Origin: Halorientalis marina | Lineage (GTDB): Archaea; Halobacteriota; Halobacteria; Halobacteriales; Haloarculaceae | Reading direction: 5' to 3' | Length of the DNA stretch: 64,000 nucleotides | Assembly: GCF_023028345.1 (NCBI RefSeq) | Contig: NZ_CP095487.1 | Span: 1,364,001 to 1,428,000, forward strand | Part shown: piece by piece, positions 25,396-33,565 of the stretch | Numbering within the stretch: the first letter of the stretch is position 1 | Layout of the letters: every line of letters starts with the position of its first letter | Notes under the pieces: generated by a model | Told to the model about the DNA's origin: nothing | The model's database searches: none | The model's input: only the letters and a program-made list of their open reading frames with translations | Program-made: the position numbers and the translations under genes

Positions 25396-25622
25396 GATTG
25401 TGTCGTGTCCGTGAGTTCGTCCGCGATCCGTACGTTAACGACGTAGTCGTCGACGGTCGCCTGCAGCCCGCCGGTCGTCTCCCGCTCGATGGTCATCGTC
25501 ACCTGCCGGCCGTCCGTCGTCGTCGTCATCTCGTCGGTGTTGTCGGGGGTGAGCGCGGCCGCGACCATCGCGGCTCGCTTGGCGCTCCCGTGGTCGGTCG
25601 TGATCGTCGCCGTTCGACTCAT
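25392..25622 (-). CDS. pcc1: KEOPS complex subunit Pcc1
   Basis: This 76-residue protein matches Pcc1, the small dimerising subunit of the KEOPS complex that installs threonylcarbamoyl-adenosine (t6A) at position 37 of tRNAs. The fold signature is the N-terminal strand TATITTDHGSAKRAAMVAAAL, and the helix GGLQATVDDYVVNVRIADEL that packs against Kae1. It overlaps both neighbours by four bases (ATGA), so its synthesis is tied to two ribosomal proteins. Confidence 0.92.
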   Translation of the reverse strand: MSRTATITTDHGSAKRAAMVAAALTPDNTDEMTTTTDGRQVTMTIERETTGGLQATVDDYVVNVRIADELTDTTQS

Positions 25623-26794
25623 AGTGCCTCCCTGAAGGCCATGATGAACTCGGCGGTGTCCGTCTCGAAGCGTGCCTGTGCGCGCCGCGTGCCGCCCGCG
25701 GCCCGGCCGTCGACGGCGTCGGCGGCCTCGCGCATCGTCGCGGCGAGGTCGCGGTCGTCGGCGGCCGCGCCAGCCGCCCGTCCGTCGGTGACGAACAGCG
25801 CGACCGGCTCCGGCGAGCGGAAGTCCCGGAGGAGCCGTGCGGCCGTGCCGACCGGCACGTCGCCGGGGTCGGTCACGCCCAGGTCGGCCGCCGCGCCGCG
25901 TGCGACGAACAGCCCGTCGTACCGGCCGGTCGTCGCCGAGCGGACGGCACCGTGGGCGCGCTCGCCGTGGGTCCGCCAGGCGTCGAGTGCCGCCGCGCGC
26001 GCGTCGTGGCCGAGTGCGAGTGCGACGCCGGTTCCCGGTTCCTCGCGCGCCACGGCGTCGAGCACGTCGGCGTAGCCGCCGACCGTCTCGAAGGGGCCGC
26101 CGACGACCGGGCGCAGGACGCGCTCGACCGTTTCGGCGGCCCGTTCGCTGGCGTCGTTCGCGCCGACCGTTCGGATCGCAACCATCGACGCCAGCCGCCG
26201 GTGTGCGCCCTCGTCGAGGGTCGCGTCACCGGTCGCCTCCGCGAGGAGGTTCAGGTCCGCGAGCGCGGCCTTCGCCGTCTCGGGGTCGCCCGAGAAGGGA
26301 GCGTGGACGAGCGTCGAGTGGCCGAGTCCGTCGGCGATATCGGCCGTCGGGACGGCGACGCCCGGTCGACGCGTCGTGCCCGCCGCTTCCGCTGCCTCGA
26401 CGAGGGTGGCGCTCGGTCCGGTCTCTGCCGCCGTCGCGCCGGCGAGCGCGAGCACCGGGTCGGCCGCGCCGCCGAGTTCGTCGGCGACCAGGAACGCGGT
26501 CTCGCTGACCGGGGTTCCGTCGGCCGTGACGGTGTGGTCGGCCGCTGCGTCGGCACTCCCGAGGGAGACTGTCACGTCCGCCTCCGTCCCGCGAGCCGAG
26601 GATGCCGGCGGCTCGGTGACGCTCGCCTGGAACGGCACGTCCAGGCGGGCGAGCGCCCGAGCGAGTACGCCGGTGGCGGCGAGTGCGTCGCCATCGGCCG
26701 TCGCGACGAGCCGGACGAAGCCGGCGTCGCGACAGGCGCCTGCGACGGCACTCGCGGCCGCCTCGGTCCCCGTGGAACGGTCGGCGGTCGACAT
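25619..26794 (-). CDS. DHH-superfamily RecJ-like paralogue, probably catalytically dead
   Basis: This 391-residue protein sits where haloarchaea usually carry a RecJ-like gene, between rpsO and pcc1. The DHH motif I region is reduced to LVATADGDALAATGVLARAL, and I find no DHH triad and no GGGH motif; the DHHA1-like end reads YDGLFVARGAAADLGV and AGGTRRAQARFETD. So a DHH-type fold is likely but metal-dependent hydrolysis is doubtful. Archaeal RecJ-like proteins can serve as structural partners of GINS and MCM; a comparable role here is only a suggestion. Composition is strongly Ala-rich. It overlaps pcc1 by four bases. Confidence 0.7.
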   Translation of the reverse strand: MSTADRSTGTEAAASAVAGACRDAGFVRLVATADGDALAATGVLARALARLDVPFQASVTEPPASSARGTEADVTVSLGSADAAADHTVTADGTPVSETAFLVADELGGAADPVLALAGATAAETGPSATLVEAAEAAGTTRRPGVAVPTADIADGLGHSTLVHAPFSGDPETAKAALADLNLLAEATGDATLDEGAHRRLASMVAIRTVGANDASERAAETVERVLRPVVGGPFETVGGYADVLDAVAREEPGTGVALALGHDARAAALDAWRTHGERAHGAVRSATTGRYDGLFVARGAAADLGVTDPGDVPVGTAARLLRDFRSPEPVALFVTDGRAAGAAADDRDLAATMREAADAVDGRAAGGTRRAQARFETDTAEFIMAFREAL

Positions 26795-26797
26795 GTC

Positions 26798-27265
26798 CTA
26801 CTCCTCCAGGATGTCGACGGCCACGTCGTAGGAGTACGTGAAGTCGACCGGCATCTCGTCACCGCGATAGTAGTCCACCAGGCGGCGGATCTTCGCCTCC
26901 GCGTTCTGGAGGGCTCGCTTGTTCTGGTAGTCGGTCGGGTTCTCCTCCATGTGGTCGCGCAGGCGGACGGCCCGATCCATCAGGTTCCGCAGGTCCTCGG
27001 GCACGTCCGGCTCCGCGTCGTGGTCCTCGAGGATTTCGGTGACTTTCTTGTCCGTGGCGAGTTTGACGTCGGGAATCGGCGTTCCCTGGACGCCCTCGTC
27101 ACGGAGCTTCATGCCGATCTCGCTCGGCGAGTGACCCTGTTCTGCCAGTTCGACGACGCGCTCCTCGATGGCATCGGCGTCGACGTCGCTCCACTCCGGC
27201 GGTTCGTCTGCCACGGGCTTGTCCGAATCGGACGAGCCGCGGCGGCGTGTGTGCATTCGTGCCAT
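26798..27265 (-). CDS. rpsO: 30S ribosomal protein S15 (uS15)
   Basis: This 155-residue protein is the archaeal/eukaryotic form of uS15, with an N-terminal extension (MARMHTRRRGSS) and the core QGHSPSEIGMKLRDEGVQG, and ending in RALQNAEAKIRRLVDYYRG, the 16S rRNA-binding helices. It is the first gene of the operon rpsO - DHH paralogue - pcc1 - rps3ae. Three bases separate its stop from the next start. I see no clear TATA box in the 297 bp upstream. Confidence 0.97.
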   Translation of the reverse strand: MARMHTRRRGSSDSDKPVADEPPEWSDVDADAIEERVVELAEQGHSPSEIGMKLRDEGVQGTPIPDVKLATDKKVTEILEDHDAEPDVPEDLRNLMDRAVRLRDHMEENPTDYQNKRALQNAEAKIRRLVDYYRGDEMPVDFTYSYDVAVDILEE

Positions 27266-27562
27266 TGTTGTGGTTGGAACTGCACTGACCGCGGCGTAGT
27301 CGGTGCGACGGACGGGGCTGCCGCCCGCGCGTGCCGAGACACTACCGCAATCCCAAGCCGCGAAAGCGGACTGTCCGCCCCGGGCCTGTCGCCCGGTGGC
27401 GGATTCCTGCGGCGAGTCGGATTTGCGGCCGTGCTGTTCCCACCCGTACGTGCTCGTTCGGACACTTGACGGTTACTACTCGGCCCCGCCGTGCCCCTGC
27501 GAGTCTCACGAGGAATAATCGACCAGTGCGCTTATGTCTCGGGATGGGAAACCTCATCTACC

Positions 27563-29134
27563 ATGTCTCCGGGCAGGGCCCAACGGCGCGGGTCCGACGA
27601 CGACCGTGGGCAGTCGAACGTCGTCGGCTACCTCCTGGTTCTCGCCATCATCATCGGCGGCACGTCGCTCGTGGTCGTGCTCGGTGCCGACGCGCTCGAG
27701 CAGACCAACAGCGTCTCCGAGCTGAAACGCGCCGAGCAGACGATGACGCTGTTCGACTCCAGGGCGGCGATGGTCGCACTCGGCACCTCCGACACCCAGA
27801 GTCTGAACGTCAAACAACAGAGCGGGCAGTTCGAGACCGACCCCGACGCCGGCTACATCTCTATCAAACACGTCAATTACGAGGAGGGAGCGACCGAAGA
27901 GGTGTACAACCAGTCTCTCGGTGCCGTCGTCTACGAGAACAACGACCGTCGGATCGCCTACCAGGGCGGTGGCGTCTGGCGGCTGGACCCGCGGGGCGAG
28001 GCCCGGATGGTTTCCCCGCCGGAGTTCCACTACCGCGGGGCGACGCTGACGCTCCCGATAATCCAGGTTCAGGGCCAGTCGAGCGCGAGCGGGTCGCCGT
28101 CGGTCACCGTCTCCAGCGACGGGGACGCGAGACGGGTCTACCCCAACACGAGCGCGGACCTCGGTGCTGGCAACAACGGTACCGGTGCACCCTACGACTA
28201 CCAGGGGACCGACCGCCACTACCGGAATCCGGTCAAGAACGGGACGGTCCGGGTGTTCGTTCACAGCGAGTACTACCAGGGCTGGGCGAACTACTTCGAC
28301 CAGCGCACGAGCGGCGAGGTCAGGGTTTACGACAACAACCAGACGGTCCGGCTGACGCTGGTCAGCCTCGGCGGCGCGCCCGGGCAATTCCCCATTCCGG
28401 ACGAGGGCGTCGGCCAGGAGATCAGTGGGGTCGGCGAGGGCCACCCGCTGAGGGAGTTCACTCTCTCGCTTGAACCGGGCAAGAACATCAACGGAGAGAG
28501 CCATTGGTCGATGTTTGCTTCCGAGAACAGCAGGGAGATGGAGATACACATCACCATGGAAAACAGCGGTGGCTGTCGGGACGCTACGATATCGTATCTT
28601 TATACCAGCCCGACGGAGTACCGCGAGTGGTCGACCCCTCCGATCAGTCCTAACACCACCGACGTTTATGAGTGCGTCCCCGACGGCTCCAGCAAGGTCG
28701 AGAGACTCTACTTCAACCTCTCGGGGACCGACGTCGATGCCGAATACGAAGACGTGACCGCCAACGGCGCGGCCAGCGGCAAGTGGTGCTTCTCTCCGAA
28801 CGAAACACCGGACTCTGGTATAGAAATCGACGACCACACAGAGGATCCCGGCACCGGCACGACGATCTCACCGGTGTCGGGCCACACTCAGTCGGTAAAC
28901 TGGACCACGAGCCACTACATCTCAAAGATGGGAACGAACTACGAACTCAAGGTCGGGGACAGCCAGGGATCGACTCCGTCGGCGGAGTGCGACGCGACAA
29001 CTAGCGGAGGAGGCAGTGATATGATCGAAGAGGGCGCTTCCGTCGGGTTCCTCGATTACGAGGAGGCCACCGGCGCGGAGTACATTACCTACCTTCACAT
29101 CACCGAAAACGAGATCGACGTCGACTTCGACTGA
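27563..29134 (+). CDS. Large pilin-like protein, locus A (DUF7289-like)
   Basis: This 523-residue protein has a prepilin-peptidase-like site (DRG/QSNVVG) followed by one hydrophobic helix (about 20-45) and a beta-rich external domain. Conserved landmarks shared with the 33566-37534 protein are LGAVVYENNDRR, GGGVWRLDP, MVSPPEFHY and a W-x-x-Y motif (GWANYFDQ, Trp 241). The family name DUF7289 is from memory and unchecked. Four cysteines in the C-terminal half may form disulfides. It probably assembles into, or caps, a type IV pilus-like fibre. It converges on the minus-strand operon of locus A with a 275-bp gap. The ATG at 27563 puts the processing site 18 residues in. Confidence 0.75.
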   Translation: MSPGRAQRRGSDDDRGQSNVVGYLLVLAIIIGGTSLVVVLGADALEQTNSVSELKRAEQTMTLFDSRAAMVALGTSDTQSLNVKQQSGQFETDPDAGYISIKHVNYEEGATEEVYNQSLGAVVYENNDRRIAYQGGGVWRLDPRGEARMVSPPEFHYRGATLTLPIIQVQGQSSASGSPSVTVSSDGDARRVYPNTSADLGAGNNGTGAPYDYQGTDRHYRNPVKNGTVRVFVHSEYYQGWANYFDQRTSGEVRVYDNNQTVRLTLVSLGGAPGQFPIPDEGVGQEISGVGEGHPLREFTLSLEPGKNINGESHWSMFASENSREMEIHITMENSGGCRDATISYLYTSPTEYREWSTPPISPNTTDVYECVPDGSSKVERLYFNLSGTDVDAEYEDVTANGAASGKWCFSPNETPDSGIEIDDHTEDPGTGTTISPVSGHTQSVNWTTSHYISKMGTNYELKVGDSQGSTPSAECDATTSGGGSDMIEEGASVGFLDYEEATGAEYITYLHITENEIDVDFD

Positions 29135-29160
29135 ACCCGACTCCTGACGCACCTTGGTAG

Positions 29161-29165
29161 TTTTT
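29161..29165 (+). terminator. Possible T-tract terminator after the 27563-29134 gene
   Basis: A run of five T residues (GTAGTTTTTGCG) begins 27 bp after the stop codon. It is short, so this is a weak call. Confidence 0.3.
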
Positions 29166-29409
29166 GCGACCGTTCGGCCAGCACCTGCCACCCGTCCAGT
29201 ACCCGCTGCGCCACGACGAGCTGACCGTCCCGGTCCAGGACCGGGACGATATCCCACACGCGCTCCCGTGACGGGGTCACGGTCCCGACGGCAGTCAATC
29301 GGCGACACGTCCACTGCTCCCCACCGATGCAATCCGCGAGCGGTGGCCCGGCCGCTCACGTCGGGCAGTATCCTCCCCTCCAGAAACGTGTCCCGAACGC
29401 GTCGGCCGC

Positions 29410-30174
29410 TCACCTGGCGATCTCGACGGTGACGGGGTAGACGGCGATGTAGAGCTGGTCGCGCGTGTCGAGGTCACAGGTCACCCGGTCGCGCTCTCCC
29501 GGCGCGTCGCCCAGCGAGCAGTCGGTGCCGGGTTCGCGCTCCAGGTACGACGCCCAGATGTCTGCCCGCGGCGAGGTTATCTCCACCTCGAGCTCGTCGT
29601 ACATCGACCCCTCGCCGGTGGTGATGATGCGGGGGGTGTTCCGAACGCCGCGCACGCGGAGCGTCGTCCCGCTGTACGTCGAGGGCTCGAACCCGTCAGT
29701 GTCGATCACCGGCAGGATCGTCCGGTCGGTCGCCATCTGGAAGGGCGGTTCGGTGACCACGATTCCGCCCTGCCGTTGCTCCCTGATGACGGCGCCGAAC
29801 TCGTAGCTGATCCGCGTGTCGTCCCCGCCGCGTGGCTGCCAGACGATCGGATTGACGGTCCGATTGACCGTGAAGTTGGTGTCCGGGTCGGAGCTGTCCC
29901 ATCCCGTGATGTTGATCGTTGCCGTGCCGGTCGTGTCGATCTGCGCGTCCTGGAGGCTGATCTCCGTCGCCCGGCTCGGGGCACCCTCCCGGTGGACGTC
30001 GTTGAGATTGTCGCTGAGCACGTCGAACGCCCGTTCGGCGTTCCGGCTCTGCTCGCCCTGTTTGATGTCGTTGAGTGCGTCCACGCCGGTCACGGAGACG
30101 ATGGCGATGACCGACGCCACGAGGCTGAATATCAGGAGGAAGCCGATCACGTTCGAGGCCGCGCGACGGTTCAT
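29410..30174 (-). CDS. Pilin-like membrane protein 1, locus A
   Basis: This 254-residue protein begins MNRRAASNVIGFLLIFSLV, a prepilin-peptidase-like site (RRA/AS) running straight into one membrane helix. The external part has SYEFGAVIREQRQGGIVV and the W-x-x-Y motif (IWASYLERE), linking it to the large pilin-like proteins and to its paralogue at 38028-38792. Two cysteines in the last 45 residues may pair. It is the promoter-distal gene of the five-gene operon and overlaps its upstream neighbour by four bases. Probable role: minor subunit of a surface fibre. Confidence 0.7.
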   Translation of the reverse strand: MNRRAASNVIGFLLIFSLVASVIAIVSVTGVDALNDIKQGEQSRNAERAFDVLSDNLNDVHREGAPSRATEISLQDAQIDTTGTATINITGWDSSDPDTNFTVNRTVNPIVWQPRGGDDTRISYEFGAVIREQRQGGIVVTEPPFQMATDRTILPVIDTDGFEPSTYSGTTLRVRGVRNTPRIITTGEGSMYDELEVEITSPRADIWASYLEREPGTDCSLGDAPGERDRVTCDLDTRDQLYIAVYPVTVEIAR

Positions 30175-30659
30175 GGGTCACCCTCCTGGATCGTGACCGT
30201 GCCGTCGTCACGGTACGTGAACACGACTTTCCCGCCGTCGACGGTGTTCCCCGTCACTGCCGTCCGGTTCGAGAACTCGACTGTCACGTTCAGCTCCGGG
30301 TTGTTCGTCGTCAGCCGGAGGTGTGGGTCCGCCCGTTCCACGAGCTCGATCTCGTAGGTCGACCCGGCGACGTTCGGCGGGAGGTCACGGGAAAAGTTGA
30401 CGGTGTCGCCGGGCTCCGTCGTGTTCGCCAGCCGGTCGGTCGCCTCCATGCTAGCGGCCACCTGCTGGCCGATGACCCTGAGTTCCGACCGCGACGCCTG
30501 TTCCTGCTGGTTGCTCACGAATCCCCCTCCGGCGATGAGCAGCCCGGTCACGAGCACCGTGGCGATGGCGATCCCGATAGTGTAGTTGAGCGTGACCGCC
30601 TGCCCGCGGTCGCCCGCGTTTGCCCGCCCATCTGTCGGCCCGCGGTCGGCCCTACGCAT
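30171..30659 (-). CDS. Pilin-like membrane protein 2, locus A
   Basis: This 162-residue protein has a basic/polar N-terminus, the site GDRG/QAVTLNYTIG and one hydrophobic helix, then a short beta domain with LRVIGQQVAASMEATDRLAN just after the membrane, resembling the neck helix of pilins. Its paralogue at 38795-39256 shares the ITRIDRLATT-type helix and overall size. Possibly DUF7266 by recollection. The ATG at 30659 overlaps the stop of the upstream gene; a GTG at 30668 is an alternative start. Confidence 0.7.
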   Translation of the reverse strand: MRRADRGPTDGRANAGDRGQAVTLNYTIGIAIATVLVTGLLIAGGGFVSNQQEQASRSELRVIGQQVAASMEATDRLANTTEPGDTVNFSRDLPPNVAGSTYEIELVERADPHLRLTTNNPELNVTVEFSNRTAVTGNTVDGGKVVFTYRDDGTVTIQEGDP

Positions 30660-31617
30660 CGGCCTCACCCGGGACCACCCGGAAGTCCGTCACGTACTCC
30701 AGCACGTCGCTCTCGTAGTCGACTTCGACCGTGACGCCCCAGATCGCCGGATCTATCCTCGGGCATCGGGAGTTCGGTCCGTAGTCGACGCCGGACGTAT
30801 CGACGTTGCTTCGGGTCTTGTTCACGATAAACGAGTAACTCCCGTTCGCGTTGTCGCTGTGGTTGAACTCGACCGCTTCGACGGTCCCGAGACCCTCGAA
30901 CGCGAGTTCGGAACACGATTCGGTCCCGCCGCTCCCGTCCGCGACCGTCCCGGCCGAGACGTTGATCCGGAACGGCGTGGCGCCCGAGGGGGGCCCACAC
31001 TCCGTCGTCGTTCCGGACGGCGTCTCGACCTGTATCGCGTCCCCGCTCCGGACTTTCATCTCCCACTCGTCGCCGTCGCCGTCCTCGGCAGTGACGTTGA
31101 ACGCGGTTCCGCTGTGGATCTCCGTGACGTTGAACTCCATCCCCCTGACGCCGTTCGCACTGCCGTTGATCGGTGTCCAGTTGGTCGCGTTGGTCGCACT
31201 GGTGAAGTTCCGGGAAGCGTTCGTCTGCTGTACCAGGGTTCCGTTCTCGAAGTCACGGATCGAATCGTCGACGACCTGGCCGTCCTCTAACTGTTGGTCT
31301 ATCATCACCGCTGTCATGTTCTCGAACGCCCACGTCACGTTCTTCGCTACCGGGTCGTACCCGCTCGCGTTCGTCGCGTTGTACTCGTTGACGTACTCGA
31401 TGATCCGTTCGGTCCCCGCTTCGAGGGACTGCTTGTGGATGACCGGGTCCGAGGTGGTCGTGCTCTCGCTTCTGGTCGCCAGGTTCTCGGTGTAGATGAC
31501 CGAGTTGAACACGAGCGCCAGGCCGACGAACACCACGGCGAGCGCGAAGCCCGTGACCAGCAGTATCTGCCCGCGCCGCTCGGTGTCCGTCGGCGCCAGC
31601 CGCCTCAGATCCGCCAT
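30652..31617 (-). CDS. Pilin-like membrane protein 3, locus A
   Basis: This 321-residue protein begins with TERRG/QILLVTGFALAVVF, a prepilin-peptidase-like site plus one membrane helix, followed by a helical neck and a beta-rich domain with many potential N-glycosylation sequons (NAT, NES, NRT, NGS types). Its counterpart in locus B is 39256-40239, which shares the RGQLLLVGG start and a similar length. Possibly DUF7261 by recollection. It overlaps the upstream gene by 13 bases, indicating coupled translation. Confidence 0.7.
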   Translation of the reverse strand: MADLRRLAPTDTERRGQILLVTGFALAVVFVGLALVFNSVIYTENLATRSESTTTSDPVIHKQSLEAGTERIIEYVNEYNATNASGYDPVAKNVTWAFENMTAVMIDQQLEDGQVVDDSIRDFENGTLVQQTNASRNFTSATNATNWTPINGSANGVRGMEFNVTEIHSGTAFNVTAEDGDGDEWEMKVRSGDAIQVETPSGTTTECGPPSGATPFRINVSAGTVADGSGGTESCSELAFEGLGTVEAVEFNHSDNANGSYSFIVNKTRSNVDTSGVDYGPNSRCPRIDPAIWGVTVEVDYESDVLEYVTDFRVVPGEADA

Positions 31618-32189
31618 ACGACCACCTCCACGCGGAGGACGCTGTAGGTCCCGCTCTCCGGCGACACGTCCGGGGCATAGAAGTTCGACCTGTTGACCGG
31701 AATCTCCGTCTCCCGGCCCTCGTGGTCGTACAGCGTCGCGTCGTCCGTGAGCGTCATCGTCCGCCCGGACCGGACCGCGTTGTCACTGGGCTCGCCCTGA
31801 TAGACCATCTCCTGGACGCGCCGCCCGCCGCCCGCCGTCTTGTAGATCACGTAGACGTTGTAGCCGATACCCTGGTCGCCGAAGGCACGCTCCAGGCGCT
31901 CCCCGAAGGCGTTCGGCGGGGCGCGACTGCTGTAGAAGTCGTCGCTCGATGTGTTGTGGAACTGGCCCGAGGAGTTGTTCCAGAAGAGGAGCGCGGGCCG
32001 CAGTTCGCCGTTCTCGGCGGCGCCCGAGAGGACGCCCTCGACGCTCGCCTGCTGCTGGTTCTCGATGTGCTGGCTCGACGTGCTCGCCGACAGCGGCGTG
32101 ACGGCCGTGATCTGGAGCGCAAAGAGGATGCTCGTCACCATCAACAGGGCGGCCACGATCGCTTCGAGTGTGTGTACCTGTGCTCTCAT
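31605..32189 (-). CDS. Pilin-like membrane protein 4, locus A
   Basis: This 194-residue protein starts MRAQVHTLEAIVAALLMVTS, with the cleavage-like site almost at the N-terminus, and continues ALQITAVTPLSASTSSQHIE. It ends in a strand VLRVEVVVWRI. Paralogue: 40233-40850 (MRDDRSQAYTLEGVFAAII; end EVRLVVW). The shared YTLE / HTLE pattern places a glutamate at about position +5 of the mature helix, as in type IV pilins, where Glu5 guides assembly. Possibly DUF7288 by recollection. One base separates it from the upstream gene. Confidence 0.72.
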   Translation of the reverse strand: MRAQVHTLEAIVAALLMVTSILFALQITAVTPLSASTSSQHIENQQQASVEGVLSGAAENGELRPALLFWNNSSGQFHNTSSDDFYSSRAPPNAFGERLERAFGDQGIGYNVYVIYKTAGGGRRVQEMVYQGEPSDNAVRSGRTMTLTDDATLYDHEGRETEIPVNRSNFYAPDVSPESGTYSVLRVEVVVWRI

Positions 32190-32190
32190 G

Positions 32191-32760
32191 TTACCACAGT
32201 TCGACGATCAGCGTCGCGTCCGTGCCGTCGATGTCGACGGTTCGGCGGGCCTTGACCGACGTTCCCGACCGCTTGGGCGGGGACGCCCCGCTCCGTAACT
32301 CCGTCCCGCCGCTACAGTTGTCGCGCTCGGCGAGCGTCCCCGAGGACTCGATACAGAGGATGTCCGCCCCGTCGCCGTCGTTCGAGAGGTTCCCCCGGAT
32401 CGTGACGTTCGCGAACTGCCTGTCCTTGAGGCCGAGTCGTTTCGTCAGGTCGCCGCTCTCGAATCCACAGCCGTCCGGCGGACTCCCACCGCCGTCTTTG
32501 AAGAACTCGCGCGTGCACGTCGCGTTCAGCGTGTGCGGACCCGCCGGATCGCCAAGCAGTCCCTCGGAGAGGCTGTCGGCGACCCGGTTCGCGGAGACGA
32601 TCTCCTCCTGGCCGCCCTCCGCGAACGGCTGGAGCGTCCCCGGGACGAAGATGAACACCGAAATGAAGACGATCAGAAACAGGCTCACACCGACGGCGAA
32701 ATCGAGCGTCGTCTGGGCCCGGTCGCGACGGTCGCGTGACTCCGCGACCCGACCACCCAC
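32191..32760 (-). CDS. Pilin-like membrane protein 5, locus A (first gene of operon)
   Basis: This protein of about 189 residues has DRRDRA/QTTLDFAVGVSLFL, then a single helix, and an external domain with four cysteines, ending ATLIVELW. Paralogue: 40852-41388 (DRGQTTQDYILGV; end YLVVRVW). Possibly DUF7287 by recollection. No ATG precedes the helix. I use the GTG at 32760, which gives a short N-terminus like the paralogue; a GTG at 32847 would add 29 Ser/Gly-rich residues. The operon promoter may be the minus-strand element GCATTATATCC near 32932-32942. Confidence 0.65.
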   Translation of the reverse strand: MGGRVAESRDRRDRAQTTLDFAVGVSLFLIVFISVFIFVPGTLQPFAEGGQEEIVSANRVADSLSEGLLGDPAGPHTLNATCTREFFKDGGGSPPDGCGFESGDLTKRLGLKDRQFANVTIRGNLSNDGDGADILCIESSGTLAERDNCSGGTELRSGASPPKRSGTSVKARRTVDIDGTDATLIVELW

Positions 32761-33042
32761 GTTACGAGCGCCGCCGTCTGGGGTCGACCGTGCCGACCCG
32801 CCTGCCCCAGAGGCGGATCGAGACCCCGATGATTGGGATGCCAACACCGTCGATCTGGTCCGTTGTATCCGATGCCGGGTCTGCCCGGGCCCGGCACTGC
32901 GTCGGTCTGCTATCGGGTGATTGTCTGTCCGGGATATAATGCTTCTGGCCGAACTACCGCCTGTGATAATGACTCCTTACACCGTGGCAGTTCGGGGGTC
33001 TGTCGGCTCTCGACCACCCATCCGTCTCACCGCTTCGATGGG

Positions 33043-33050
33043 TTTAAGAA
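33043..33050 (+). promoter_or_regulatory. Putative TATA box of tRNA-Ala
   Basis: TTTAAGAA lies 26 bp before the tRNA 5' end, the expected spacing for an archaeal tRNA promoter. Confidence 0.55.
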
Positions 33051-33076
33051 AACCCACCGGGTATCCGGTGATGCGA

Positions 33077-33148
33077 GGGCTCGTAGATCAGCGGTAGATC
33101 ATCCCCCTGGCACGGGGAAGGCCCCGGGTTCAAATCCCGGCGAGTCCA
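33077..33148 (+). tRNA. tRNA-Ala, anticodon GGC
   Basis: A full cloverleaf of 72 nt without CCA can be drawn: acceptor GGGCTCG pairing with CGAGTCC (one G-T pair), D stem GATC/GATC, anticodon stem TCCCC/GGGGA with loop CTGGCAC (anticodon GGC, reading GCC and GCT codons), variable loop AGGCC, T stem CCGGG/CCCGG with loop TTCAAAT, and discriminator A. No intron is visible. It sits between the two paralogous pilin loci; I see no second copy of its 3' end in the window. Confidence 0.95.
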
Positions 33149-33534
33149 TCGGAGCGACCGAGTTTTCGAGGGGGCGAGAATGAGTGAGACGCACTCGAGT
33201 CCCCGGACCGGCCCGTCGGCGTGCCAGCTTCGTTGCGCCGGCCTCTTGACCATCGTTTCTACCAGTGATACTATCAAAAACTGGTGAAGGGTACCACTCA
33301 CTCCACAGGAATACGGCTTTCGCGGCTGTCGACGCCGCTGGAACCCGTCCGCCGACTCGATTGCTGTCTCGTATATAATCTGTGACAAACGAGCCACGAC
33401 GGCGTTCAATTACACTACATTTTCGGATTCGAGACTCGAACTCGTCGAGGGTCGCGATTCGACAATCTGCAGTAGAGGCGCCTGAAACCCCCGGTACTGG
33501 CACCTCTGTGTCGACGGTGGAAACTGACGATGGA

Positions 33535-33540
33535 TTTATA
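33535..33540 (+). promoter_or_regulatory. TATA box of the 33566-37534 gene
   Basis: TTTATA lies 25 bp before the ATG at 33566, fitting a leaderless transcript and a separate promoter for the large pilin-like gene of locus B. Confidence 0.6.
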
Positions 33541-33565
33541 GGTACGTATCAGTAATGGAAGCCGT

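Larger units (their letters stand above)
32761..33565. other. Intergenic region holding tRNA-Ala and an A/T-rich gap
   Basis: Apart from the tRNA gene (33077-33148) and its promoter, this stretch contains a possible minus-strand promoter of pilin locus A near 32932-32942. After the tRNA come about 415 bp that are visibly richer in A and T than the genes around them, with no supported gene. Open frames there on the minus strand run through the tRNA and are not credible. Confidence 0.6.

Noticed and set aside
33128-33148. Second copy of the tRNA-Ala 3' end as an attachment site
   Set aside because: I saw no further copy of the T-arm/acceptor sequence in the window, so integration at this tRNA is not demonstrated.
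33044-33503. Minus-strand open frames of 121 and 134 codons overlapping the tRNA gene
   Set aside because: They read through the reverse complement of tRNA-Ala, giving the familiar spurious DSPGFEPGA-type peptide; no start signal, family or codon pattern supports them.
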